A stretch of DNA of 64,000 nt, taken from positions 2,232,001 through 2,296,000 of the forward strand of contig JAGTJL010000006.1 in NCBI GenBank assembly GCA_020746875.1, read 5' to 3'. Of the stretch, positions 21,783-32,977 are shown piece after piece. The translations under genes were made by a program, and so were the position numbers. The DNA comes from Rhexocercosporidium sp. MPI-PUGE-AT-0058. Its lineage: Eukaryota > Ascomycota > Leotiomycetes > Helotiales. Below the pieces are notes generated by a model. It worked only from the letters and a program-made list of their open reading frames with translations, had not been told where the DNA came from and ran no database searches. How positions within the stretch are numbered: position 1 is the stretch's first letter; each line of letters begins with the position of its first letter.

Positions 21783-23835
21783 CCAATAAATCGGCCAGCT
21801 AGTCAGGTAGAGGCAAGTGAAGGAGTCAGTGATGTGGACTAGGGAAGGAAGGAAGGAAGGAAGAAAAGAAAGCACAGAAGCGAAAAGAAGGAAGTGAAAG
21901 GGCCTCGGGGAATGCCTTGATAGATAAGGTGGTCTTTGTCGAGGCATTCGGTCTGTACAGAGTTTGAGAGCTTCCCTTCCATGTGTCAAGCACGTGTGCC
22001 TCCTCTCGTCCCCCTGAGTGCCACCGGGGCAGACTGTCAGATCCGATCCATACAATCCTTCCTAGAACTTTAACAGCACGGTAGTACTCGTAACAATGGG
22101 AAGAAAACTTTAGCCAGAACTCTACTCATGTCGTCATCGAAACGAAACGGGTATGTAATGCGTGATAATGATAAAAGAAAAAGAAAAAGAAAGAGAAAAA
22201 GAAAGCAAGAAGCAGGCGAGAAGCCAATCTAGCCCTCCTGCAAGACATCGACACACACTACCACCTGCCAATTGTGTCGGCCTGTCAGTCAGTCAGTCAG
22301 TACCAAGACCTGGAACTACTTCGTACAGAGCAGAGCAGAGTAACGTTCAATCTACCAAGTACTTTCCACCTTCCGTACCGTCCTATACACTTTCGAAGTT
22401 TACTTCCCAGTAGGGAAGTGCCTCGCCCCTCGCCCCTCGCCCCTGGACCCGGAAGCATCCGCCCAGCAAGCCTGATCCTAGCGGCTTTCGTTCCCGCGAT
22501 TAGCGACCAAATCAGCGTGGGCAGGGCGGGGCGGAGCGGGGCGGGGCTTCGAATTTGGAGAGCCAGTCGCTGTCGCTGTCGCCGTCGTCGTCGCTATGGG
22601 ATGGGATGCGATGGGACGCTGCAAGTGATGACCTCGAGTCGACACAGGACGCCTACTCTACCCTCCTACCACTATCACTTTTCCCCTCAACAGCTTGTCC
22701 ACCAGCAACAACATCGAACAATCTGCCGCTTCTGGTCTTTCTGCTCCTTCTGCTCCTGCATCTGGACCTGCCGCAGCAAACTGTTCCTGGCGGTCGGTAC
22801 CTACAGCAAAACTGAGCATTCTCACTGGACGCGCATTCACACCATTTTGTTTGTACGACTCGAGTATCTGTCGCGCTGCTGCGCTTGTTGTGCCTGACAG
22901 GAACGGAACTGACACTTGACACTGACACCCTTCAAGACGCCCGCCATCACTGTCCCCGCCGAACACCACCATCACCCATACGGTACAGCTCCAGCAACTA
23001 CTGCAACCTCCCCTTGTCGGGCCTGCCTCTGGACTTTTGCCTACACTACCCTAGTACAGGAAAGTACCGTTTGGTGCAGCTGTGAGAACCAGGTTCTTGC
23101 AGTGCCAATCACCGAGAAAGCATACTTCCACCCATCTGCACACAACTTCCGGAACCTTCCTCCTCTTCCTCCTCTCCCCCCTTCCTCGAGACAGTCAACA
23201 CGAGAACAAATACTGCACCGTCGTCAGTTCTCTACGCCGAAACACACGAAAACACACTCGACCGAACGGCTCTTGAATCGTCAATTGCTTCACACGCCAT
23301 CAGAAGTCTTCAGATCAACCTGTCACGCCACGCCGCGCCGCCGACTCTCCTCTCCTGCAGCAGCCCCCTCCAACCCCCCTTCCGGCGTACCGTTGACCAG
23401 CTCCCAGGGTCCTCCCACCCGCAATCCCAGTCTGAGACCTCAACCGCACTTCGAACCCTTGTCTCCCCCCCATCATCCAGGCGACCTTCAAGCCCCCTGT
23501 CCACCTCACAAATTCGTTGCAAGCAAGCAATCAAGTCGAGTCAGTCAGTGCAAAGCTCAGGCTCTCAAAGCCTTCCATGCCTTCTTTCCCTCCCACTTAT
23601 CCTTCCATGCCTCATGAGTGCTGATGCTGACAAGCCCGGTCTAGCACAATCTATCCCCCCTTCTTCGTGCATACATCCCTCCTAGTGTGTTCTGCCACTT
23701 GACCTTCGAGGCTTCCGACTGTGAAGAAGCCTTTGCGCGAAAATTCAACCAGACAACTTCATCACCAGTCGCTGTAGCGGCGCAAATACCGTCTATTCTA
23801 CATACCATTGCTCCACCACGGCGCAGTCATTCAAG

Positions 23836-25148
23836 ATGTGTTTCGGCGGTCGGGGAGACGATGGCGAGGCGAAGAGGAGTCGAGAGATCGATGCTCTGAT
23901 CCATCGGGACGAAAAGGTGATGCAGAAGGTCGTGAAACTCTTGCTCTTGGGTATGCCAGCTTTCCCCCTATTTCCGAACGACGACGGGCGATTGAATTGA
24001 ATGCTGATTATGGCGTGCAACAGGTGCCGGAGAGAGTGGGAAATCGACGATATTGAAGCAGATGCGTCTGATATACACAAAGGATGGCTTCACGAAAAAC
24101 GAGAAGGAGGAATGGCGGGTTATCATCTTCAACAACATCCTCGACGGTCTACGAATGACAATTGACGCCATGGACGAGTTCGGTATCACCTTTGAGTTTG
24201 AAAATACTACTGTAAGCATGCCATCTGGTCTGATCCTCTCCGCGCGAGGGAAGGATCGACTGAACAGCGGGATCTAACGATATCGTAGGCCCATCTCCCT
24301 GTCATTATGCAAGAAAAGGACCTTCGACCATACGAGCCTATACCAGTTGAATATCTACGAGCCTTCAAGGACATGTGGAGAGACCCAGGAATACAAAAGG
24401 CTATCGAGAGAGGCAACGAGTTCGCGCTCCATGATAATTTGAGCTAGTAGGTTTTGACTTTCTGCGGTGTATTGCAGAGTGCTGATCAATCAAACAGTTT
24501 CTTCAAGGATCTCGACCGGCTGTTCAACAAGGAATTCGTCCCTACGGATCAAGATGTGCTACGTGCGAGACTGCGGACAACCGGAATCACGGAAACTGTC
24601 TTCGATCTCGGCTCTCTTCAATACCGTATGTTTGATGTTGGTGGACAAAGATCGGAAAGAAAAAAGTGGATTCATTGCTTCGAAAATGTTAATGCCTTGA
24701 TGTTCTTGGTGGCAATCAGTGGATATGACCAATGTCTGGCAGAGGACAAGGATGGTGTAGGTCTTTTTACTATCTTTTGGTGGAGTGGAACTGACCTCGA
24801 CAGAACCAAATGCAGGAAGCGCTGATGCTGTGGGAGTCAATTGCCAATTCTCACTGGTTCAAGAACTCGGCACTCATCCTCTTCCTCAACAAGATGGATC
24901 TGTTCAAGGCCAAGATCGCCACAAGCCCCATTACCAAATTCGGCTTCTCCGACTTCCAAGGCGACCCAAGAGACCCCCAGCAAACAAGCAAGTACTTTAT
25001 GGACAAGTTCGTGGCACTCAACCGAAGTCCCGGCCGAGAAGTCTACTCACATTTCACCAATGCCACCGATACCGATCTCCTCAAAGTCACCATGGCGTCT
25101 GTTCAGGACATGATCATCCAAAAGAACCTGCAGAAGCTGATACTTTGA
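23836..25148 (+). CDS. gna-2: heterotrimeric G-protein alpha subunit, fungal group II
   Basis: Five exons: 23836-23950, 24024-24211, 24289-24446, 24498-24756 and 24804-25148, giving 354 residues, the standard size. GTPase motifs are complete: P-loop GAGESGKS (about 39-46), switch I around RARLRTTGITE with the Arg and Thr, switch II DVGGQRSERKKW, NKMD and TNATDT. The protein starts MCFGGR rather than the MGxxxS of group I and III subunits, so it has no N-myristoylation glycine but does have Cys2 for palmitoylation. It ends NLQKLIL without the cysteine that pertussis toxin modifies. Both features point to group II, like Neurospora GNA-2 and Magnaporthe MagC. It acts at the plasma membrane downstream of seven-helix receptors, usually with a minor or partly redundant role. 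The assignment to group II is by remembered sequence pattern. Confidence 0.95.
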
Positions 25149-26314
25149 ATGATTGAATTCTGGAAACCCGACGTACGTCACTCGAGGTTGGATACCAACC
25201 ATCTACGCATGCCTCAATCAAAAACATAATCACCCGTCGTAACGACCCGACGAAACAATTCTCCAATACCCAAAGCCTCCCACCATCTGTACGAGTCTAC
25301 AACTTTTTCGTTCGCTGTCTGCATATGACCGATGCATATCTTCGTTTCTTGAAGCGTTCTAGCGCATTGGAGGATACCTATTCACGGATCTCCCGCGCCT
25401 TTTCTGCATGTGGCTTGGCTTTTTCTTTCTTTCCGGGGCGTCTTTGCAACTCTGGGGTCACCAATCAGTCGCCGTTCAGTCCATCTAGGAGGGGTTAATG
25501 GATGATGATGGCATGGACTCGCTACATTTCTTGACCGAGACTCCCTTCGGAGCTCGACCTGTATCCTACCACGGCCCGTTTTTTTTTTTTCGGGACCCGA
25601 GCGCGAAAGCCGGGTTGCTTCTATACTGGAGAGATAAGGGGATATCAAAAGTGGAACAAAGCAAAACAAAGGCAATCGAACGACGGACATGTGTCAAATA
25701 GAAATGAATGAACCTGAGATACCACCGCTTTCTCCTCTCCCCACCCAGACTCTGTTATTGAACCATGACTTGCCTCTTTCTCCCCCTCATCCATCTACCA
25801 ACCAGTCTTCTATAAACCAAACCCAAAACCATAACCGAGAGCCGAAACTCATCAGCAATTAATAGTATATATATATAACCTCCCTCGACGCCAAACTCCT
25901 AAAACACATGGCAAAAATCACTCAAATTTTGCCTTTCCCTCCTCTCCTGACCTCGCTTCTCAACCAACCACGCAAACACACACAGACACGTCCTTACAAA
26001 TAAACTTCAGCTAAAACAAAACCTTCAATAGACTCACGAACCTTTTCTCATTGGACCTAATCTGATCCCTATAGTATCTCTCTATCGAATTTCTACATCC
26101 ATACTTAACATCCTTCTTTATTTATACTTCTGCGATTGCTTGCTTCTGCGAATACTCTTTTGGTAAGATTATAGATATACATATATAGGGGGGTCATCAG
26201 TAGGTTAGTTCCTGGAGTTAATGTACTTATATCTTATATCGGACTCGCGTATCTCTATCGATGCACTGTAGCTTAGCTAAGTAGGATCTTACCTAATCTT
26301 GATATATTAAGTTA
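25149..26314. other. G-alpha 3' flank and intergenic DNA
   Basis: No supported gene. Contains a short poly-T (about 25579-25590) and a TATATA run near 25866-25878. The last 200 bases before the MITE are AT-rich. Confidence 0.5.
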
Positions 26315-26746
26315 ACGTACTTGATAAGTAAGCTGCGCGTGCATGTAAGGTGCGCACTCAAAATCCCATACAAAATATGTCTGTGCACGAAAAATAACTT
26401 TTTAATTTATTAATAAAAACCTATAAAAATGAAATGCCGGTAATATTATAATATAAATAACTTAAACTTTTAATTTCAAGTATTAGTTAATTTTAAATAA
26501 AAAGTTATTAAAGAAATCTTAAAAGATTTATAAATATAAAAGTATTTTCTAAATAAATTATTAATTAAAATTAATTAGCGTCTAAAACTAGAACTATAAG
26601 TTATTCAAATACAGTTATATGTAAAATTTTAATTTAAAGTTTTTTTATTAATAAATTAAAAAGTTATTTTTCGTGCACAGACATATTTTGTATGGGATTT
26701 TGAGTGCGCACCTTACATGCATGCGCAGCTTACTTATCAAGTACGT
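26315..26746. mobile_element. hairpin MITE with about 105-bp terminal inverted repeats and TA duplication
   Basis: 26315-26419 and 26642-26746 are reverse complements over about 105 bp with a single transition mismatch. Both ends begin ACGTACTTGATAAGTAAGC and are flanked by TA, the target of Tc1/mariner-type elements. The roughly 220-bp middle is almost pure AT with no coding potential. The element is 432 bp, so it must have moved with a transposase from elsewhere. Such long arms would form a strong hairpin in RNA or single-stranded DNA. Confidence 0.88.
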
Positions 26747-27427
26747 TAGTACTTATGAGAGTTGCGAACTTCAATTGTAGCTGTTCTGTATTCGGGGGGG
26801 TTGTGCACAGCATGCATAACACAGCACAGTCAGTGGCTTCTCAGCCTTCAGCCTTCAGCCACCTCGTAAGCCCCCATGACTCTCTCTCCGTTACAGTACG
26901 CATATCTCTTATCCCAAACCCCTACCGCGTCTAGATCACGCCCGCTCCCTCGTATTCATTCACGAGTCTGTCCTAGTGTACTGCACAAGATCTTTCTTCC
27001 TCCTTAAGTCCTCCTCTCCCTAGGCATTTATCTACTTTCTTCTCTTACCATATAAGAAAACACGCATACCTACCTAACGAAATAGCTCTTCATTTTCACC
27101 CCTCTTACATCCCCCTCCCCCTCACATCCTACTCCATCCATCCATCCATCCCCGTTTACACCCCTCCACTCCAGAACCACACAAAAGAAAAGAAAGAAAA
27201 GAGAAACATAAAACAAAACCTAAACTCCCGAAACAAGCGAAAACAGCATCCGGAGAAACCTTCCCGTCCTCCACAACCCGTCCCTCGCTCCCGCAGCCCT
27301 GCGTCCACATTCGTGCGGTGGGCTGTCCGTGCTCTTGCGGTCAGCGAGTGAGAGCGCTGTAGTTTGCATGCGTGACGGGAGGGGAGATGGGATGGCTTGA
27401 GGGATATGACGCTATGGGCGTGGATCC

Positions 27428-27456
27428 TTTTTTTGCTTTTTGCTTTTTGCTTTTTG
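27428..27456 (+). repeat. CTTTTTG heptanucleotide tandem repeat
   Basis: Four near-identical units of GCTTTTT in a row, in non-coding DNA. Confidence 0.75.
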
Positions 27457-27999
27457 TTAGCTGGAGGAGGCGGTGTTGGGGCCGTGTCCTGAAGGGAGGA
27501 TGGATCGGAGGGGTAGGATAGGATAAGATACGATACGATACGATAGTTGAGATGTAATTTCTGATCAAAGCATTATACTGCAATATAGGAGAATGACAGG
27601 ATTTGAGTTCGTAGCTCTGCTTATCATACTCGATGCCTATATAAGTAAGAAAAGGCCGAGTAGCGCGAAAGATAAGAGATGAGAAAAGATATTCGCGACG
27701 AACGTGAACATGAGAATGAAGCCGCCTGAGCTGCCTTATATCTTTATTGAAGAAGCAGTGCTTTTTGTACGTGGGAAGGGGGGGAGAGGGCTTGGTTATA
27801 TCATCCTCGACGTTTCATTTCTCAGGATTGAGTTCACAAATTCAAACCCCTCTATCTGATATGCCATATCCTGAACATCTATTTACCTATTTCGAACATC
27901 TTTCTCCATGGCCTGTCGCTAGAAACTACTCTAGTCACCGAAACCCTCAAAACCACTTTCCTGTCCCAGTAATCTCGAGCCCAAAACACAAATTGACTA

Positions 28000-28039
28000 A
28001 TGAATGAATGAATGAATGAATGAATGAATGAATGAATGA
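28000..28039 (+). repeat. (TGAA)10 microsatellite
   Basis: Ten perfect TGAA units in non-coding DNA between the MITE and the pectate lyase gene. Likely polymorphic between isolates. Confidence 0.9.
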
Positions 28040-29151
28040 CCTAGCAAGCAAGAGCTGTAAACGATCATCTATCCCGCAATCCATCTCCTAACTTCTACAG
28101 TGATCATTAACCCAGATTATTCCCGATAGAGCAAGGAAGGGCTGAAACCCATCTAAATATAAAACATGAATATTAGTCATGAAAGACCCGGCTTCATAGA
28201 GACTCTGCTAATCTTCGTAGACGTTTCGTGATTGAGTGTACAGTTTGATGTTGATTAGTGAGCTTATCCATTGGAATGATGTTTGGTCTTGCGGATGATG
28301 GACGTGCTGGTGTTATGAAGTGTAGGAGTTGATTGGTGGTATTCCAGATACGGTATATTGAGAGTTAGGTATTAGAGAAGTAGGTAATCTGATATGAGAG
28401 GGAAGGGCTATTTGTTACTTGTCTGAGCTGTTAGGTTAGGTTTAATCAAGGACTTGGAATTTCGCGTTCGGGCTAGGGCTTCTGGGAATTAGGAGAATCA
28501 TCTTGCTTTTGTTACAGCTACTTGGTTTTCAATGCTGCTTCTGTGGCATTCCCGTTATTTTCTTGCACAGGAAATAATCGTACTTCAGAACAGTAAATTT
28601 AGTAGAAGCCAAACCTCTATTATAGCGGCGTCTGAGGCACATCCATACCTATCCCAACACTACACCATCAAAGTAAACAGACCACCTCGCTTATTTCCCC
28701 ACCAATCAAATGTCTTTCCTCCCGTCTCATTCTCATTAATATATCCGCGATACCCCTTCACGCTTAACAATATCCTACCAGACTCATCACACATTCCTAA
28801 TTCTATCTCAGTCCTAGAATTCTGGTATCTTACTCATAGTCAAAAATCTCTTGGAACCGTGCCGGGAGATAAGATCTCGGATTTGGAACATGGAGCTAAA
28901 TTTGGCCTATCAAGTTTCAGTGCTGTTAATAGCTCGTTGAGCTTTAACACTTGAATTTTACGAGCTTTCCTTTGAATGGTTGACGATGCAGATTGTAAAC
29001 AAGATGAGTCAAACTTGCTTAAATCTCTTTTGATGAAGGTGCACAGGGAAGGTACGGATGCAAGCCATAACTCGTCGTCCGAGAATGCTCCATAGAGTTA
29101 AGAGGACATGAAAGTCTTTAATAAAAAGCATTTTTTTTTATAGCTAGCCAC

Positions 29152-30978
29152 TCATCCAGAAGCTCGTTGGCCCGCCTCTTTCCTAACATAAGCTTCAACT
29201 TCCTCGGTCGTCTGGAAAGCGACCGGAACCGATTGCGAAGAAAATCCCTGACATCCCAGCAATAAAGTTCCATTGACCACATTGTCAGGCCTCTCAATTA
29301 CAAAGCGGTTGAAAGTAGCTAGCGCATTTTCTTCGAGATCAATCTGTCTTCCATTAAATGAACTGCCGATTCCCCTAGATTCTCCAGATGAATTGTGCTC
29401 GGAAGCTGGGATGCATAACCTTGCTGGCAAAGTTGTGTTCACTAACGTCGAAAACGAAAAAATCTTTGTTGTGTTCTTCTCTTCGGCATTCTGGAAAACA
29501 TTCCCATCAGCTAAGACCGAGCATTCGGTGTAAATCCCAAGGTTGTATTGTAGTTGGCCCTGGTATTCTCCAACCGGTACATTTTCGTAGGTGAATAAGT
29601 TGTTCAAGATGTAGAAGGTTCCGAATCTCATGAGAGGGTTCCGAGAGTCTGAGTTTGAGAACCAGTTCCCAAAGAACATGAAACGCATCTTCCCCAGATC
29701 TCTTCCTCTTTCCTTCAACCCGCCACCCAACAGCAGACTCTTATGATGATTCCCCACGATGTTGTGGGAGAATGTGATATTGTCAGATCCATCCTCGCAG
29801 TCCATGAGCCCATCGTAACGATCCACTTTGTAGCCCCAGATAAGAGGATCTGGGGCGACTCGAGCCGGTCCATCTTGAAGAGTGTTGCCGTCAATCCAAA
29901 AGTTCGTGGATGTCACAAGAGACCTAGGAAACACAGAGTCAGTTATCGTAGGATGAAATTTGTTCGAAGGGGAAGACTCTGAACAGCTCCTCCTAGAAAA
30001 AGCAACCCCTAAGCACCCTAGAAAGAATGTTCGCTCTTTAATACATACAATGCATCGTAGCGAGCATTCCAGGCCGTGTCAGGTGTGACAGTCTCAGGCG
30101 CGGGGAAACAGTCCTGCGGAGGGATCATTTTCAGATTCCGGACTGGAATAATTTAGCCCGATTATTTATCATCTACGTAACAGTTGGGAAAGTATCTCAC
30201 TTATGACATTATTGACGGTGTTGAAAATAAGGCTGACACCGTTGAGCAAGGCGTTCTCATCAACGCCGATGAGCGTTAGGTCCGACTTAACGTTTATCGA
30301 AACCCAGGCTTTTTGACTGTTTTGCGCTTGTGGTCTCCATCCCTGAAAAGATTCAGCAGGCCCCCTTTTCTTGTTTTGAGGACAAATTGTTGTCTTCTAG
30401 ATGATAACTCTATCCAGACGAAGGAGCAAAATCATCTCTGCTCGACCAAGCCTGAGAGTACTCTCTCTTTTCTAGTGAAGCAAAAGTGGCCCAGCGATGG
30501 TACTCACATTCATTTTCTTTAGCAAGGTTAGGAATTCTACTGCGTTCATTCCCTCAAACGTCTCATTCCTGTCTGCCGCCAATTTGACACCATCCATGTA
30601 GCTCGTATTCAGACTCATAATATATCTCGTCAAATTGAACTGCTTAGCACCACTTTTCTCAGTGAACCACTGGCAATCAGCATACGTACTTCCATTCGCC
30701 ACGTCGGAAGTGATTTGATGCCCGGTGATATTTCCCTTTACATAAACAACGCGCGGGTACGGAAGTTCGAGTGCGGTACGCAGATCTGGCATGTTATCCA
30801 CCAGGAAAATTGAAGAAGCATTCGCAGCTGATCCGCCCGTTGCGAGTGAGCCAAAGCTGAACGTCGAGCGATTTGGTGGGAGATTTGGTGCTGGTCCGGT
30901 GTAGATCGTCAACTCTGCTTGGGCAACCCTTGCCATGAGCAAAGCCACGACGGCAAGTGAGCTAATTAAAAGCAACAT
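29152..30978 (-). CDS. secreted pectate lyase, polysaccharide lyase family 1
   Basis: Cleaves pectate in plant cell walls by beta-elimination, outside the cell. Four exons on the minus strand: 30508-30978, 30201-30342, 30049-30142 and 29152-29923, giving 492 residues. ATG 30978 opens a clear signal peptide (LLLISSLAVVALLMARVAQA). The parallel-beta-helix core shows SDLTLIGVDENALLNGVSL, then NFWIDGNT and YDGLMDCEDGSDNITFSHN with the Asp residues that bind calcium in PL1 enzymes. MRFGTFYILNNLFTY contains the conserved Arg region. Introns are 165, 58 and 125 nt with canonical ends, and the phases close exactly. Several N-x-S/T sites suggest glycosylation. A TATATA box lies about 65 bp upstream. 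Neighbouring accessory genes suggest a plant-contact role. Confidence 0.9.
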
Positions 30979-31041
30979 GATTACTGAGAAAGAGTGACAA
31001 ATAAATGGCAGTTTTAGAAATCCTGATTTCGAAGAGTTGGC

Positions 31042-31048
31042 TATATAT
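31042..31048 (-). promoter_or_regulatory. TATA-like box of the pectate lyase gene
   Basis: The run TATATAT lies about 65-70 bases upstream of the pectate lyase ATG, a plausible core promoter position for a strongly regulated fungal gene. Confidence 0.45.
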
Positions 31049-31315
31049 GTAAGAGGATAAAGGATGTTTGCTGTCAAGGGTTCACCCCATCTAGAACCCT
31101 TGAATTGCTTCGGTTAAATTATGCTAGAAGTTTATTAGACGACGATCGCTAAGTCAAAAATTACAAGTCCGAATGTATCCGAACGTGACGGACAATTTTC
31201 TATGGAAAATTATATGAGCTCATAGGGACAAAGTAGGGAGTAAATCAACACAAGACAGTAACGTCCGTGATGCGTGGTGGATGGTGTTACTCCGGACAAT
31301 ACAGTAGATCATTGC

Positions 31316-31330
31316 GGGGTCGGCAACCCC
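31316..31330. promoter_or_regulatory. palindrome GGGGT-CGGCA-ACCCC upstream of pectate lyase
   Basis: Perfect 5-bp inverted arms around a 5-bp spacer, about 340 bases upstream of the ATG. The surrounding C at 31315 and the CGG core resemble sites of zinc-binuclear-cluster regulators. GGGG also overlaps carbon-repressor (CreA, SYGGRG) half-site patterns. Function is inferred from position only. Confidence 0.35.
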
Positions 31331-31984
31331 TCAATTATCTGATTTATCCGTGTCCATCAATAGTGTGGATCGCATCGCCATAATGCAGGAAAGATACACT
31401 CTGCTCTACTTTACGGCTGTATCAAGTTTTGGATCAAGCATCAGTAGTTGTTTGAGAAATTTATTCATAAGATGAAAATTGCAGGTTCTCAGCAGTTGGG
31501 CCTGCCCTCGCTAAACTTAAGCGAAGACCTCAGGGGCTTCCTGCAAACAAAACAGCCCAAGTGACATACACTTCACGTTACTAGGGGAGAGCGTGATAAC
31601 GGAGTATACTAATCTGACATATTTTTTATTCTGCTAAACAGTAGCGGGAGGCTAAAGTCGGCAAATTCCATAATTAGGAATTTGGGCTAGGCAACCTTAG
31701 TTTGTCCTACTTTCTCCGCAGACTTCTTCGAATGTCTAATTTAGCTCCCGTACCGTGAATCTCAAACCCATACCTGCTACGATTTTGGATCGATTCTGAT
31801 CGTATAAAGCCGCAATTACCACAACTTCACTGCTTAGATATTGTGAAAGCCTACATATATAACATAATTTCCGAAGCATACCACCAAATCCGAATTATAT
31901 CTCATTGTCCCGATTAACTGAACAACATTCACCAAGGCGATATCAACCAGCAGGAAATACACACCGATTTCCAGCTCGTCCTAG

Positions 31985-32740
31985 GAAGAGTACAATGCAG
32001 AAACCAACTGCATGACGATCGAAGAGTTTGTAGCAGGCAAAGAGGAATAGCGTGGTGGGCCAGAACACGTTCGTCCTGTACACTTCCCGAATCTCTCATC
32101 CGGAGAGTTTAGTGAAGATTCTATGGAAGCTTTCTCAAAGAACAAAGAGAACGTTGCGAGGATTCCTGAGAAGTATGGTATCAATTATAGCAGCATTAAT
32201 TTGCGTTATGTATGGCCAGATATGCACGTGACGAGGCAGTAGACACTCTCATCTCCAACCCCACTGATGAATCACAGTACAAGAAGCCTGTAAGTACAGC
32301 ACTAACCTATTTTTCCATCGATCTGAACTTCAAAATACGATACTGATACACATATAGTAGAAACGGCGAAATGTTTGAGCTCTTGCTGCAGGAAGAAGGC
32401 ATCGATGATTCAAAGATAGGAGTCGAGGTCGCCAATCCAGCAAAAGTATACACGGGATACTACGGCTTCCCTATCAATAGAGATGGCAGAGCAGATGCTG
32501 CGATAGACCATGTGCAGAAAGCAGTCAATGATGCCTTATTTTTATACTTACCAGAAATGTGGATCTCCCTTTGCAGTTGGCTCCACAGAATAAGAACCAA
32601 AATCATCTGCCGATCTCACTCATTGAGTATTAGAGATATGTCAATACATTTTCTGGATCTAGCACTACCCCGCGTTCTAACACCACGTCTGCTATGGTTG
32701 GGACCGGTGCGAGTCGCACAGTGGCATACCCTAGGGTGAA
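31985..32740 (+). pseudogene. unidentified broken gene upstream of the peroxidase
   Basis: Several plus-strand stretches have coding-like composition but cannot be joined into one frame. A segment near 32050-32240 reads EDSMEAFSKNKENVARIPEK before a TAG. A short ATG frame from 32212 leads into a GTAAGT site at about 32290, followed by an intron-like 70 nt. From 32371 an acidic frame (MFELLLQEEGIDDSKIGVEV...) runs to 32739. No acceptor makes the frames meet, so either the gene has decayed or I have the wrong junctions. I do not recognise the family. Confidence 0.25.
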
Positions 32741-32977
32741 CACATCTAATTGTTTGTGGGTCGAATAGAGATCAGCTTCAATTAGTACCAAACATGTATT
32801 AGGATCAAGATCTGAGATGATTTCAGTTCTACCGAGGGTTCGCCACGATCTAGAATAAACTAGAGAGTATATAGAGAGACCGCCCCCAAGTTGTTGGTGG
32901 TCAAGGAATTAACATCACTTCACATTATTACTGGTCTTCAGATATCCAATATACGCAGAACACTTCAAACTCTCTTC

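Larger units (their letters stand above)
20331..23835. other. 3.5-kb divergent upstream region between the MFS and G-alpha genes
   Basis: Both neighbours are transcribed outward from this interval. It is rich in short simple repeats: GAGGAC/GAGGAA about 21747-21782, GGAA about 21843-21863, AAAGA about 22174-22206, TCAG about 22281-22300 and GCCCCTC about 22423-22445. The last kilobase (about 22900-23830) is CT/CA-rich like a long 5' leader of the G-alpha transcript. Open frames here are compositional. One possible small gene is listed separately. Confidence 0.5.
26747..29151. other. 2.4-kb intergenic region, only simple repeats seen
   Basis: Contains a CTTTTTG run (27428-27456), GATAC/GATAG repeats near 27520-27546 and a TGAA tract (28000-28039). 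A 140-codon frame at 28532-28954 starts with ATG but has no recognisable feature. No RNA gene was recognised. Confidence 0.5.
30979..31980. other. pectate lyase promoter region and spacer
   Basis: Holds a TATA-like box (31042-31048) and a GC palindrome (31316-31330), listed separately. The rest shows no gene. Confidence 0.5.

Noticed and set aside
22274..23617. Long plus-strand frames of up to 233 codons
   Set aside because: Ser/Pro/His/Thr-rich translations of CT/CA-rich leader DNA upstream of the G-alpha start. No domain and many overlapping alternatives.
28532..28954. 140-codon ATG frame in the MITE-pectate lyase interval
   Set aside because: True ATG but no signal, domain or conserved motif. 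AT-leaning sequence makes such a frame plausible by chance.
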